The position numbers and the translations under genes are program-made. From NCBI RefSeq assembly GCF_024347435.1, contig NZ_AP025480.1, positions 2,728,001-2,792,000 on the forward strand: DNA of 64,000 nucleotides, written 5' to 3'. Below the pieces are notes generated by a model. It was not told the origin of the DNA. It saw only the letters and a list, made by a program, of their open reading frames with translations, and did no database searches. Origin of the DNA: Vibrio cyclitrophicus. GTDB taxonomy: Bacteria > Pseudomonadota > Gammaproteobacteria > Enterobacterales > Vibrionaceae. Each line of letters starts with the position of its first letter. Within the stretch, counting starts at the first letter, position 1. This document shows positions 8,933 through 18,699 of the stretch, piece after piece.

Positions 8933-10426
8933 ATGATGTGGTTTCTTACCTGTGTTGCAGCACTCATTGGTGGCTACTTTATTTACGGTGCCTTTATCGA
9001 GAAAATTTTCGGTATCAATGAAAAGCGTCAAACACCTGCTCATACCAAGCAAGACGGCGTGGACTACGTTCCAATGTCGACCCCAAAGGTTTACCTAGTT
9101 CAGCTGCTTAACATTGCAGGTGTCGGTCCAATCTTCGGCCCTATCATGGGTGCCCTTTACGGCCCAGCAGCAATGCTTTGGATTGTACTAGGTTGTATAT
9201 TCGCAGGTGCAGTACACGACTACTTCTCAGGTATGTTATCTATCCGTAATGGCGGTGCTTCGGTTCCAACCATCACTGGACGTTACCTAGGCAATGGCGC
9301 AAAACACTTTATGAACATCTTTGCCATTGTTCTACTGCTTCTTGTTGGTGTGGTATTCGTTTCTGCTCCAGCAGGCATGATCACCAACCTAGTAAACGAC
9401 CAAACTGATTTTGTAATGTCGACAAGCACTATGGTTGTTATCATCTTTGCTTACTACATCATCGCAACGATTGTCCCTGTCGATAAAATCATTGGGCGCT
9501 TCTACCCACTGTTCGGTGCACTGCTTATCTTTATGTCTGTTGGCCTAATCACTGCGATTGGTCTATCTGACGAGCACCAAATTATGGGTGGCTTCGAGAT
9601 CAAAGACATGTTCACCAACATGAACCCGAATGACCTACCACTTTGGCCAGCTCTATTCATCACCATCGCATGTGGTGCTATCTCTGGCTTCCACGCAACT
9701 CAGTCCCCTTTGATGGCGCGTTGTATGGAAAACGAGAAGAACGGTCGCTTCGTATTCTACGGTGCAATGATTGGTGAAGGCATCATCGCTCTAATCTGGT
9801 GTGCACTTGCTCTATCATTCTTCGGTTCAGTTGAGTCTTTGTCTGACGCGATTGCAAACGGCGGCCCAGGTAACGTGGTATACAGCGCTTCATTTGGTCT
9901 ATTGGGTGTGTTCGGCGGTATCCTTGCTTTCCTTGGCGTGGTTATCCTACCTATCACTTCTGGTGACACTGCGTTCCGTTCAAGCCGTCTTATCCTTGCT
10001 GAATACTTCAACATGGAACAGAAAACTCTGCGTAACCGCCTACTAATGGCTCTACCATTGTTCGTTCTTGGTGGCATCCTGACTCAAGTAGATTTCGGTA
10101 TCATCTGGCGCTACTTCGGTTTTGCTAACCAATCAACGGCAGTAATGATGTTATGGACCGCTTCAGCTTACCTACTTCGTCACAACAAACTGCACTGGGT
10201 AACAACGGTTCCAGCTATCTTCATGACGTCTGTATGTATCACATTCATCCTCAACAACAGCCAACTAGGCTTTGATCTACCAATGCAGCTTTCAACCATC
10301 ATCGGTGTGGTGAGTGCATTCGGTGTTGCGGCTTACGTTATCAAAATCTCGAAAGGCAAAGGCGATATCGATCTTGCTGATGAACAAGAAGAGAAAGAAG
10401 CAAAGGGCGTGACTAAAACCGCCTAG
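8933..10426 (+). CDS. CstA-family transporter (putative pyruvate uptake)
   Basis: A polytopic membrane protein of 497 residues from the CstA/BtsT family. It begins with a membrane segment and contains the family stretches GVGPIFGPIMGALYGPAAM (near 63-81), SGFHATQSPLMARC and LPITSGDTAFRSSR. E. coli CstA and BtsT are about 700 residues, so this is the short version of the family. The BtsS/BtsR pyruvate two-component genes follow 298 bases downstream, and a BtsR-like site lies upstream. Together these suggest pyruvate import; as I recall, a similar BtsSR-linked transporter is described in Vibrio campbellii. The substrate is inferred, not shown. Confidence 0.85.
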   Translation: MMWFLTCVAALIGGYFIYGAFIEKIFGINEKRQTPAHTKQDGVDYVPMSTPKVYLVQLLNIAGVGPIFGPIMGALYGPAAMLWIVLGCIFAGAVHDYFSGMLSIRNGGASVPTITGRYLGNGAKHFMNIFAIVLLLLVGVVFVSAPAGMITNLVNDQTDFVMSTSTMVVIIFAYYIIATIVPVDKIIGRFYPLFGALLIFMSVGLITAIGLSDEHQIMGGFEIKDMFTNMNPNDLPLWPALFITIACGAISGFHATQSPLMARCMENEKNGRFVFYGAMIGEGIIALIWCALALSFFGSVESLSDAIANGGPGNVVYSASFGLLGVFGGILAFLGVVILPITSGDTAFRSSRLILAEYFNMEQKTLRNRLLMALPLFVLGGILTQVDFGIIWRYFGFANQSTAVMMLWTASAYLLRHNKLHWVTTVPAIFMTSVCITFILNNSQLGFDLPMQLSTIIGVVSAFGVAAYVIKISKGKGDIDLADEQEEKEAKGVTKTA

Positions 10427-10537
10427 TTCTTGAAAGCTCTTTTAAGAAGAGACAAGTCTTCATAGAAAGACAAAAGAACAAGCCAAACATACTTCGCTTG
10501 CTCCCGTAATCACTCGCTGATTCGTGGAAAATAAGAC

Positions 10538-10566
10538 TAAAGCCCATCCACCGTGATGGGCTTTAC
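10538..10566 (+). terminator. Terminator-like hairpin after the CstA-family gene
   Basis: AAAGCCCATC (10539-10548) pairs with GATGGGCTTT (10555-10564). The T run is poor, so it may be partial and allow read-through into btsS. Confidence 0.6.
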
Positions 10567-10724
10567 TGTATCTCAACTTAGTTCAATCAACATTAGTACA
10601 TCAACTTGGATACTTCAGCTTTCTGAAGCAATAACCAAGCAATATAACCAACGAAAACACAAGCAAAGCTACCGTTACTACGCAATGAGCTTTACACTTA
10701 ACACGCGTCTCAATAGGTGAAAAT

Positions 10725-12395
10725 ATGGAACTCATTCTCTCTCTGCTGCAACAAACCTGTGTCTACTTAGTGATTGCTTACATGCTAAGTAAAACTCCAC
10801 TGATTCTGCCTTTGTTGAGCATATCTTCACGCTTAAGCCATAAAGTCAGCTGTTATGTTCTGTTTTCTCTGTTCTGTATTATGGGCACCTATTTTGGATT
10901 GCAGATCAATGATGCCATTGCCAACACACGTGCGATGGGAGCGGTCATGGGTGGCTTGTTTGGTGGTCCGGTTGTCGGCTTTGCGGTCGGTTTTACTGGC
11001 GGTATCCATCGTTACTCTTTGGGTGGATTCACCGATCTAGCTTGTGCTATCTCCACTACGGCAGAAGGCTTAATTGGTGGCCTATTACACGTTTACTTAG
11101 TCAGAAAAAACAAAGCCAGCCAGTTGTTTAATCCGATGGTGGTTTTCTCGATAACCCTGTTTGCAGAGATTATTCAGATGCTGATTCTGCTTGCTGTCGC
11201 GAAACCATTTGAGCAATCCTATGCTCTGGTTTCCGATATTGCGGCTCCAATGATCATTGCTAACTCAGTCGGTGCTGCGCTGTTTATGAGTATCATCCAA
11301 GACCGTAAAACCATCTTCGAAAAATACTCAGCGACCTTCTCACGTCGCGCATTAACCATCGCCGAACGTTCGGTAGGTATTCTGCATGGTGGGTTTAATT
11401 CCGATAACGCACAAAAAATCGTACGTATCGTTTATGAAGAGACCAATGTTGGGGCGGTCGCGATTACCGACCGAGAAAAAATTCTCGCGTTCGTCGGCAT
11501 TGGTGATGAACACCATATTCCCAATACGCCGATTTCATCACAAAGCACACTCACTTCGATGGAAAAGAACGACATTATCTACCTTGATGGCAAAGAGAAT
11601 CCATACCAATGCTCACTGTCGCAGGATTGTAAATTAGGCTCTGCTCTAATTATCCCACTGCGCGCGGGTAACGAGGTCGTCGGCACCATCAAACTGTATG
11701 AGCCAAAACTAAAACTATTCTCGACTATCAACATGTCGATGGGTGAAGGTATCGCTCAACTCTTGTCGAGCCAAATCCTGTTTAGTAACTATCAGCAACA
11801 GCAAACGCTACTTACCCAAGCAGAAATAAAACTGCTGCACGCTCAAGTGAATCCACACTTCTTGTTCAATGCGCTTAACACCATCAGCGCAGTGACACGT
11901 CGCGACCCAGATAAAGCTCGGGAGTTGATTCAGCATCTGTCCCACTTCTTTAGAAGTAACCTAAAGCAGAACATCAACACCGTAAAGCTCAAAGATGAAC
12001 TTGCACACGTCAACGCTTACCTGACCATAGAAAAAGCACGCTTTACCGACCGACTGGAAGTGGAATGGGATATCGATCCGCAACTGTATGAGTCACAGCT
12101 ACCAAGCTTTACCTTGCAGCCATTAGTTGAAAACGCGATAAAACATGGGATTTCCAATATGCTCGAAGGTGGTCAAGTTAAGATTTACAGCGAGGCTTTC
12201 AAAGGTGGCTTCAAGTTGGTTGTTGAGGATAATGCCGGGACTTATCAAAAGCCGTCACCAGACCATGTCGGTTTAGGAATGGAAATTGTTGATAAACGAC
12301 TCACTAATTTCTTTGGACAAGATTCAGCGCTAAAAATAGAATCTCAACCACAGCAATTTACTCGAATGAGCTTTATCATACCTAAATTAAAATAA
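10725..12395 (+). CDS. btsS: Sensor histidine kinase BtsS (LytS family)
   Basis: The 556-residue kinase has the LytS layout: an N-terminal 5TM-5TMR_LYT membrane domain (about 1-190) with the glycine-rich stretch GAVMGGLFGGPVVG, a GAF-like domain (about 220-350), then the kinase. The phospho-acceptor His is in NPHFLFNALNTI, and the ATPase N-box is FTLQPLVENAIKHG. Similarity to E. coli BtsS (YehU) is high along the length I remember (for example CIMGTYFGLQINDAIANTRAMG). BtsS senses external pyruvate. Its cognate regulator gene follows 104 bases downstream. Confidence 0.92.
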   Translation: MELILSLLQQTCVYLVIAYMLSKTPLILPLLSISSRLSHKVSCYVLFSLFCIMGTYFGLQINDAIANTRAMGAVMGGLFGGPVVGFAVGFTGGIHRYSLGGFTDLACAISTTAEGLIGGLLHVYLVRKNKASQLFNPMVVFSITLFAEIIQMLILLAVAKPFEQSYALVSDIAAPMIIANSVGAALFMSIIQDRKTIFEKYSATFSRRALTIAERSVGILHGGFNSDNAQKIVRIVYEETNVGAVAITDREKILAFVGIGDEHHIPNTPISSQSTLTSMEKNDIIYLDGKENPYQCSLSQDCKLGSALIIPLRAGNEVVGTIKLYEPKLKLFSTINMSMGEGIAQLLSSQILFSNYQQQQTLLTQAEIKLLHAQVNPHFLFNALNTISAVTRRDPDKARELIQHLSHFFRSNLKQNINTVKLKDELAHVNAYLTIEKARFTDRLEVEWDIDPQLYESQLPSFTLQPLVENAIKHGISNMLEGGQVKIYSEAFKGGFKLVVEDNAGTYQKPSPDHVGLGMEIVDKRLTNFFGQDSALKIESQPQQFTRMSFIIPKLK

Positions 12396-12499
12396 TGATA
12401 TTTGCGAAGACGAATAGCTCCGAGTAGACATATTTAAAGCTAACATTTAAAAACATAACGTGAATAAAACAGGGATGAAATCAAGATGAAGATTGTAGG

Positions 12500-13231
12500 A
12501 TGTTAAAGGCATTAGTTGTCGATGATGAGCTATTTGCTCGCGAAGAACTGATTGAACTACTAACCGAAACCGGAGAAGTGGAAGTCATCGGCCAAGCGAG
12601 CAACGCGATAGAAGGGCTTAAGCAGATTAATCTTCTCAAGCCAGATGTGGTGTACTTGGATATTCAAATGCCTCAGGTTACCGGGATCGAACTGCTGAGT
12701 ATGCTTGACCCAGACACAATGCCTTACGTGGTATTCGTTACCGCCTACGACCAATATGCTATTCAAGCCTTTGAAGATAACGCTTTTGATTACCTACTTA
12801 AGCCAGTCGAGCCTTGTCGATTAAACAAGAGCGTTTGTCGCCTAAATAAGGTCATAAAACAAAATCAGAAAGCACCAGACCAGAACATCTCAGCGATTGC
12901 TCCCTGTCATTTAGAGCAGATTCCATGTATTGGACATAACCGTATTGTGATAATGGCAAGTCAAACGGTCGAGTGCGCGTATTCCGATATCAGCGGTGTC
13001 CACGTACGTAGCTCATCGCAAACCGCAACCTCACAGTTAACACTAAAAATCCTCGAAGAAAAAACCGACTTGATCCGCTGTCACCGACAGTATTTGATCA
13101 ACATAAAATCGATCCAAGAAATCAAATTATTAGAAAATGGATTAGCAGAGATCATTACCCTGACCGGCTTTGAAGTACCTGTCAGTCGTCGTTATCTCAA
13201 GACGTTAAAAGAGCAACTCGGTCTCCAGTAA
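12500..13231 (+). CDS. btsR: LytTR response regulator BtsR
   Basis: A 243-residue response regulator with an N-terminal receiver (acidic DDE at 8-10, phospho-acceptor Asp 54 in YLDIQMP, Thr and Lys in FVTAY and LLKP) and a C-terminal LytTR DNA-binding domain (CHRQYLINI, VSRRYLK). The C-terminal half closely resembles E. coli BtsR (YehT). It probably activates the CstA-family gene upstream through the direct repeat at 8825-8852. The ATG at 12500 has only a modest ribosome site (TGTAGG). Confidence 0.92.
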   Translation: MLKALVVDDELFAREELIELLTETGEVEVIGQASNAIEGLKQINLLKPDVVYLDIQMPQVTGIELLSMLDPDTMPYVVFVTAYDQYAIQAFEDNAFDYLLKPVEPCRLNKSVCRLNKVIKQNQKAPDQNISAIAPCHLEQIPCIGHNRIVIMASQTVECAYSDISGVHVRSSSQTATSQLTLKILEEKTDLIRCHRQYLINIKSIQEIKLLENGLAEIITLTGFEVPVSRRYLKTLKEQLGLQ

Positions 13232-13267
13232 CCCGTTAGAAGTTCGACGCCCTGTTCCAAAGCACGA

Positions 13268-13297
13268 TCAAAAAAGCCAACGTATCACGTTGGCTTA
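13268..13297 (-). terminator. Terminator after ispH
   Basis: AAGCCAACGT pairs with ACGTTGGCTT around ATC; on the minus strand a T6 run follows. On the plus strand the T run is weak, so it mainly serves ispH but could also help end btsR. Confidence 0.85.
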
Positions 13298-13338
13298 CTG
13301 CTGTTTACAAATCAATAGTGTTTACGAATCACTAGAGA

Positions 13339-14298
13339 TCAGTCGACTTGCTTAATCTGTAGCTCTTTGGGTACTTCGAAGAACATGTTCTCTTCGCGAC
13401 CTTGAATCTCTTCAACCTCGGTAGCACCCAACTCACGAATCCGATCTAAGATCTGGTTTACTAGCTCTTCAGGAGCAGAGGCTCCGGCTGTTACACCTAT
13501 TTTCTTTTTCCCTTCAACCCATTCAGTTTGAATGTCTTCAGGGCAGTCTGTTAGATAACCTGGCGTGCCTAGCTTCTCAGCCAGCTCTTTTAAACGAGTT
13601 GAGTTCGATGAGTTCTTAGAACCAACGACAATTACAACGTCTACATCGTTTGCCATTTCACGAATTGCGTCTTGACGGTTTTGAGTCGCGTAGCAGATAT
13701 CGTCCTTACGTGGACCTTGGATCTCAGGGAACACGCGACGTAGCTCTTCAATCACATCTGCTGTTTCATCAACTGATAGCGTTGTTTGGCTAACGTAGTG
13801 CAGATTACTCGGGTCGTTCACTACTAGGTTCTGTACGTCTTCTGGCCTTTCAACCAAGTACATACCACCGGTTTGGCTAGCGTATTGACCCATGGTGCCT
13901 TCCACTTCAGGGTGGCCCGCGTGACCAATCAGTACCACTTCCATATGTTTGCGGCTCGCACGAGCAACCTCCATATGAACTTTAGTCACCAAAGGACACG
14001 TCGCATCAAATACCGTTAACTCACGCTCTTTCGCTTCTTTACGAACCGCTTGAGAAACACCGTGAGCCGAGAATATCACGATGTTGTCGTCTGGCACTTC
14101 ACTCAGTTCTTCGACAAAAATAGCACCACGCTGCTTGAGCCCCTCAACAACAAAGCGGTTATGTACCACTTCATGGCGAACATAAATCGGTGGCTGATAC
14201 ATTTCAAGTGCACGCTCTACGATACTGATCGCACGATCGACACCGGCACAAAAGCCACGAGGGTTAGCTAACATTATTTTCATTTCATTGCTCATCAT
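13339..14298 (-). CDS. ispH: 4-hydroxy-3-methylbut-2-enyl diphosphate reductase
   Basis: A 319-residue iron-sulfur enzyme, the last step of the MEP isoprenoid pathway. The three cluster-ligand cysteines are visible in [12 protein letters not shown] (near 18), [11 protein letters not shown] (near 100) and [11 protein letters not shown] (near 201), with the active-site stretch VVHNRFVV between. Length agrees with the E. coli enzyme (316). It is the last gene of the ileS-lspA-fkpB-ispH series. Between it and fkpB lie 172 bases of repetitive DNA. Confidence 0.96.
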   Translation of the reverse strand: MMSNEMKIMLANPRGFCAGVDRAISIVERALEMYQPPIYVRHEVVHNRFVVEGLKQRGAIFVEELSEVPDDNIVIFSAHGVSQAVRKEAKERELTVFDATCPLVTKVHMEVARASRKHMEVVLIGHAGHPEVEGTMGQYASQTGGMYLVERPEDVQNLVVNDPSNLHYVSQTTLSVDETADVIEELRRVFPEIQGPRKDDICYATQNRQDAIREMANDVDVVIVVGSKNSSNSTRLKELAEKLGTPGYLTDCPEDIQTEWVEGKKKIGVTAGASAPEELVNQILDRIRELGATEVEEIQGREENMFFEVPKELQIKQVD

Positions 14299-14355
14299 TT
14301 ACCGCGGAACTAAGGTTGTTTCTATAGAGTTCGCCGTCAGCGAGGTTCGCATTCT

Positions 14356-14387
14356 ACAGTGAAGCGTCTAGACAGTGAAGCTCTGGG
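14356..14387. repeat. 16-bp direct repeat, two copies
   Basis: The sequence ACAGTGAAGC recurs at 14356-14365 and 14372-14381, a period of 16 bases, in the fkpB-ispH spacer next to the 20-bp array. Confidence 0.65.
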
Positions 14388-14410
14388 TTACATCACAGCT
14401 GTAGGCGGTG

Positions 14411-14490
14411 CTACTCTAACGTTAAGATGGTTATTCTACCGTTAAGATAGCTACTCCACCGTAAAGATAATTATTCAACCGCTAAGATGT
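14411..14490. repeat. Four-copy 20-bp imperfect tandem array derived from the fkpB 3' end
   Basis: Units start at 14411, 14431, 14451 and 14471, for example TTATTCTACCGTTAAGATAG, with about four to six differences between neighbours. The unit at 14471 is the last six codons plus stop of fkpB read on the minus strand (NILAVE-stop). The other three lie past the stop and keep a TAA or TAG at the same place, so the array looks like repeated duplication of the gene tail. Confidence 0.8.
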
Positions 14491-14902
14491 TGACATCGAA
14501 AGTAACGTCTTGACCTGCTAATGGGTGATTAAAATCAACCGTCACTGAATCACCCGCGATCTCGGTGATAATCCCAGGGATTTCCATACCGTCAGGACCG
14601 GAGAAAGCCATGATAGTGCCCACTTCAACTTCAGAGTCACCAACAAACTTCGCGCGATCCATATAGTGAATATGATCAGGATTCGGCATACCAAACGCAT
14701 CTTGCGCCTTCAATTCGATAGACTTTTCAGTCCCCGTTTCAAGACCAATCAGGCACTGTTCAAAGTTCTCACTTAGGCTGCCATCACCCATAACGAACTT
14801 CGCAGGTTTGCCCATATTTTCGGTGCTATCGGCAACTGAACCATCTTTCATTTTAATCGTAAAATGTAAGGTTACTGCTGAATCATTTTTAATTGTTGCC
14901 AC
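14471..14902 (-). CDS. fkpB: FKBP-type peptidyl-prolyl cis-trans isomerase, FkpB/SlpA type
   Basis: A 143-residue FKBP. The PPIase fold is seen in VTLHFTIKMKDGSVADST, KFVMGDGSLSENFEQCLIGLETG and the inserted-flap region that gives SlyD-like proteins their chaperone activity. The start chosen is GTG at 14902, preceded by AAGGAA six bases away. A longer ATG frame from 14995 would run through a terminator hairpin and add 31 residues foreign to the family. E. coli FkpB has 149 residues. Gene order ileS-lspA-fkpB-ispH is as in E. coli. The 3' end is part of a 20-bp tandem array. Confidence 0.92.
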   Translation of the reverse strand: MATIKNDSAVTLHFTIKMKDGSVADSTENMGKPAKFVMGDGSLSENFEQCLIGLETGTEKSIELKAQDAFGMPNPDHIHYMDRAKFVGDSEVEVGTIMAFSGPDGMEIPGIITEIAGDSVTVDFNHPLAGQDVTFDVNILAVE

Positions 14903-14971
14903 GTTACTTTCCTTAGATTTCTTTATTATTTGAAGGGGCATTCTGTTTTGCTTCCTTATTAAGAGCAGCAT

Positions 14972-15007
14972 AAAAAAAAGCGCCGTCGGAATCAACCGAC
15001 AGCGCTT
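14972..15007 (-). terminator. Terminator between lspA and fkpB
   Basis: On the minus strand AAGCGC-T-GTCGG pairs with CCGAC-G-GCGCTT, one internal mismatch, followed by T8. It sits within a co-directional gene cluster and should lower read-through from lspA into fkpB-ispH. Confidence 0.82.
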
Positions 15008-15096
15008 AGGGCTATTCTAATCTGTGAGTCATAGACTGACTTTAAGGCCATCTAGTTCAAAGCAATTTACTTTATACTCATTACTATTAGAGTCGC

Positions 15097-15597
15097 CTAT
15101 TTGCTTTCGTCTTTCTTACGGAAACCATCTAAGATGATCATCGCTGCACCGATACAGATCCCCATATCCGCTAAGTTAAACGCAGGCCAGTGGTAAGTAC
15201 CCCAGTAGAAATCTAAGTAATCGACAACAAAGCCGTGTACTACTCGGTCAAATACGTTACCAACAGCGCCACCAATGATGATCGCATAAGCAATGTTATT
15301 CCACTTCTCTGCCGCAGGTAGTTTACTCATCCAGTATGTCAGCATGCCAGTTACCGCAAAGGCGATACCAGTAAACAACCAACGCTGCCAGCCACTCTGA
15401 TCACTCAGAAAGCTAAATGCCGCGCCGTAGTTATGAACATACAAAAAATTAAAGAATGGCAGCACCTCAATACGGTTTGCCCAGCCATAACCCATGTTGT
15501 CCATGACGAAAAGTTTGATGCCGATATCTGCAACGAAAACCAGCAGAGCCAACCATAACCAACGCACACCAGATTGTTTTAACGAAACTTCACTCAT
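15097..15597 (-). CDS. lspA: Lipoprotein signal peptidase (signal peptidase II)
   Basis: A 166-residue inner-membrane aspartic protease that cleaves the signal peptide of diacylglyceryl-prolipoproteins just before the lipidated Cys. Four membrane segments are evident. The two catalytic aspartates fall in [19 protein letters not shown] and [11 protein letters not shown]. Length matches E. coli LspA (164). It lies 162 bases downstream of ileS instead of overlapping it, and that spacer contains a terminator-like hairpin. Lgt, the preceding step in lipoprotein maturation, is encoded at 26121-26942. Confidence 0.96.
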   Translation of the reverse strand: MSEVSLKQSGVRWLWLALLVFVADIGIKLFVMDNMGYGWANRIEVLPFFNFLYVHNYGAAFSFLSDQSGWQRWLFTGIAFAVTGMLTYWMSKLPAAEKWNNIAYAIIIGGAVGNVFDRVVHGFVVDYLDFYWGTYHWPAFNLADMGICIGAAMIILDGFRKKDESK

Positions 15598-15691
15598 TTC
15601 TATTCCTAGTATCTACTCAGTCAAATCATCTCATTATCCATTCTCAATGGATGAACACGAGAAGTCAGCTTGGTTAAACACATTTCCTATA

Positions 15692-15722
15692 ATTAAAAAT
15701 AACCCCAGTTGATACTGGGGCT
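15692..15722 (-). terminator. Terminator-like hairpin between ileS and lspA
   Basis: On the minus strand GCCCCAGT-ATCA-ACTGGGGTT is followed by ATTTTTAATT. The stem is 7-8 bp and GC-rich. It would act as an attenuating terminator between ileS and lspA. Confidence 0.7.
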
Positions 15723-15759
15723 ATGATTTTTACAAAAAGTTCAGTCTTTCTCTGAGTCG

Positions 15760-18636
15760 TTATGCGAACTTACGCACTTCGCCTTCACCGTCGATGTTCG
15801 ACACACAACGACCACAAATTTTCTCGTGACCTTCAATTGTGCCTACATCTGGAGTGTGGTGCCAGCAACGGTCACACTTCTCAGCTTCAGTTGCTGCAAC
15901 TTCAACGTACAGACCTTCAACGTCTGTCGCTTGAGCTGTATCAGACTTATCGCTAAGTGGCTTAACAACAGCAGCAGAAGTGATAAGTACGAAACGTAGC
16001 TCATCTTCTAGCTTGTTGATTTTAGCCGCTAGTGCATCGTCAGCGTATAGAGTAACTTCAGCCTGCAGTGCACCACCGATTGTTTTCTCTTTACGAGCAT
16101 CTTCAAGAAGCTTGTTCACTGCGCCACGAACTGACTGGATTTCAGTCCAAAATTCGTTGCTTAGCTCTTCGTCGTCAGCAAGACCAAATAGGCCTTCGAA
16201 CCACTCGCCAGTGAATACAAACGTGTCGCGCTGCTCTCCAGTTGGTAAAGAGCTTGGCATCTCGTTCCAGATTTCATCTGCAGTGAACGACATGATAGGC
16301 GCCATCCAACGAACTAAAGCTTCTACGATGTAGTAAAGCGCCGTTTGACAGCTACGTTGAGCATGGCTGCCCTGTTTTGCTGTGTACTGACGGTCTTTGA
16401 TTACGTCTAGGTAGAAAGAACCCATTTCGATAGAACAGAACTGCATTAGACGTTGAGTCACACCGTGAGTGTTGTACTCACCGTATGCTTTAACAATCTC
16501 TTCTTGTGCAGCTTGAGCACGGCCAACAGCCCAGCGATCAAGTGCAACCATTTCTTCAGCTGGAACTAGGTCAGTTTCAGGATTGAAACCGTTCAAGTTC
16601 GCTAGGAAGAAACGAGCCGTGTTACGAATACGACGGTATGCATCAGCAGAACGCTTAAGGATTTCGTCAGAAACCGCAACTTCGTTAGTGTAATCCGTAG
16701 AAGCAACCCATAGACGTAGAATATCTGCGCCTAGCTTGTTCGTTACATCTTTAGGAGCAACAACGTTACCGATAGATTTAGACATCTTACGGCCGTTACC
16801 ATCAACCACGAAACCGTGCGTTAGCACTTGCTTGTATGGTGCTTCGTCTTTCATCGCGATAGATGAAATCAAAGATGACTGGAACCAGCCACGGTGTTGG
16901 TCAGAGCCTTCAAGGTAAAGATCAGCACTGTGCGTTCTTTCTTCATTTGGGAAGTTGTACTCTTCACGAGAGTCCACAACAGAGAAGTGAGTTACACCTG
17001 AGTCGAACCATACGTCTAGCGTATCAAGTACTTTCTCGTACTTGTCAGCGTCTTCAGCACCCATCAGTTCAGCAGCGTCTACATCCCACCAAGCTTGAAT
17101 GCCTTTTTCTTCCACAAGCTTCGCTACTTTTTCAATAAGAGCTGGGCTATCTGGGTGAAGTTCTGATGTTTCTTTATGAACGAAGAGAGCAATTGGCACG
17201 CCCCAAGTACGTTGACGAGAGATACACCACTCAGGGCGACCTTCGATCATACCTTCGATACGGCTTTGACCCCATTCTGGCATCCATTCAACACTCTTTG
17301 TTGACTCTAGTGCTTTTGCACGTAGGCCTGCTTGATCCATAGAGATGAACCATTGTGGTGTGGCACGGAAAATGATTGGCGTTTTGTGTCTCCAGCAGTG
17401 TGGGTAGCTATGCTCGTAAGCGTGGTGATGCAATAGTGCACCTTTCTCTTTTAGAACTTCTAAAACAGAATCGTTCGCTTTGAATACATGCTGACCAGCG
17501 AATAGCTCAGTATCTGGCAGGTAAACGCCGTTTGAACCTACTGGGTTAGCGATTTCTAGGTTGTACTTCTTACCAACCACGAAATCCTCTTGACCATGAC
17601 CAGGCGCAGTATGAACGACACCAGTACCCGAATCAGTAGTAACGTGGTCACCAAGAACGGCAGGAACAGTAAAATCGTAGAACGGGTGGTTGAACTGAGA
17701 AAGCTCAAGATCAGCACCAGTCGCAAAACCAAGATTATGGAAGTGCTCAATACCTGCACGATCCATTACGTCTTTTGCTAATTCAGAAGCAACAACGATA
17801 CGTTGAGCAGGTTGTTCGCCATTCGCTTCAACTTGGATAAGCACGTATTCAAGATCATCACGTAGACATACTGCGCGGTTTGCTGGCAGAGTCCATGGTG
17901 TTGTCGTCCAGATAACGATTGAGATTTCGCCTTGACCCGCGTGACCTTCCGCTAGAGTAAATTTCTCTAGAAGTGCCGCTTCGTCAGCTGCAGTAAATTT
18001 CACATCGATAGATGGCGAAACCTTATCTTTATATTCAACTTCAGCTTCAGCCAGAGCAGAACCACAGTCAGTACACCAGTGAACTGGTTTGAAACCTTTA
18101 AGAAGGTGACCTTTGTCTGCGATTTTGCCTAGAGAACGAATGATGTTCGCTTCTGTGCCGAAATCCATAGTGCGGTAAGGTTTATCCCACTCGCCCATGA
18201 TACCAAGACGTTTGAAGCTCTCTTTCTGACCTTCAACTTGGCCCGCAGCGTACTTACGACACTCTTCGCGGAATTCAGCAGCCGAAATCTTCTGACCAGG
18301 CTTACCTTTCTTCTTCTCAACCATCAACTCGATTGGAAGACCGTGACAGTCCCACCCTGGGATGTACGGTGCATCAAAACCAGAAAGGGTCTTAGATTTA
18401 ATAATAATGTCTTTAAGAATCTTGTTCAGCGCGTGGCCAATGTGAATGTCGCCGTTCGCGTATGGAGGGCCGTCATGCAGCACGAAAGATTTTTTGCCTT
18501 TCTTTGCCTTACGGATTTCACCGTAAAGGTCTTCTTTGTACCAACGCTTAAGCATTTCTGGTTCACGATTTGCCAGATTGCCGCGCATTGGGAACCCTGT
18601 TTCTGGTAAGTTCAGGGTATCTTTATAATCACTCAT
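15760..18636 (-). CDS. ileS: Isoleucyl-tRNA synthetase
   Basis: A 958-residue class Ia synthetase charging tRNA-Ile. HIGH motif appears as HIGH in [11 protein letters not shown] near residue 68 and the KMSKS loop as [11 protein letters not shown] near residue 617. The CP1 editing domain lies between, with [12 protein letters not shown]. The C-terminal zinc knuckle has paired cysteines (CDRCWHH and CGRC). Slightly longer than the E. coli protein (938), as in other vibrios from memory. ribF lies 63 bases upstream on the same strand. Confidence 0.97.
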   Translation of the reverse strand: MSDYKDTLNLPETGFPMRGNLANREPEMLKRWYKEDLYGEIRKAKKGKKSFVLHDGPPYANGDIHIGHALNKILKDIIIKSKTLSGFDAPYIPGWDCHGLPIELMVEKKKGKPGQKISAAEFREECRKYAAGQVEGQKESFKRLGIMGEWDKPYRTMDFGTEANIIRSLGKIADKGHLLKGFKPVHWCTDCGSALAEAEVEYKDKVSPSIDVKFTAADEAALLEKFTLAEGHAGQGEISIVIWTTTPWTLPANRAVCLRDDLEYVLIQVEANGEQPAQRIVVASELAKDVMDRAGIEHFHNLGFATGADLELSQFNHPFYDFTVPAVLGDHVTTDSGTGVVHTAPGHGQEDFVVGKKYNLEIANPVGSNGVYLPDTELFAGQHVFKANDSVLEVLKEKGALLHHHAYEHSYPHCWRHKTPIIFRATPQWFISMDQAGLRAKALESTKSVEWMPEWGQSRIEGMIEGRPEWCISRQRTWGVPIALFVHKETSELHPDSPALIEKVAKLVEEKGIQAWWDVDAAELMGAEDADKYEKVLDTLDVWFDSGVTHFSVVDSREEYNFPNEERTHSADLYLEGSDQHRGWFQSSLISSIAMKDEAPYKQVLTHGFVVDGNGRKMSKSIGNVVAPKDVTNKLGADILRLWVASTDYTNEVAVSDEILKRSADAYRRIRNTARFFLANLNGFNPETDLVPAEEMVALDRWAVGRAQAAQEEIVKAYGEYNTHGVTQRLMQFCSIEMGSFYLDVIKDRQYTAKQGSHAQRSCQTALYYIVEALVRWMAPIMSFTADEIWNEMPSSLPTGEQRDTFVFTGEWFEGLFGLADDEELSNEFWTEIQSVRGAVNKLLEDARKEKTIGGALQAEVTLYADDALAAKINKLEDELRFVLITSAAVVKPLSDKSDTAQATDVEGLYVEVAATEAEKCDRCWHHTPDVGTIEGHEKICGRCVSNIDGEGEVRKFA

Positions 18637-18699
18637 CGATTCTTAATTCCGTTATATTGGGCGAAGTTAGACATTATGTTAATCGGTGGAATCATCCGA

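Noticed and set aside
14903..14995. N-terminal extension of fkpB from ATG 14995
   Set aside because: It would start within a terminator hairpin and lacks family similarity; GTG 14902 has a strong ribosome site.
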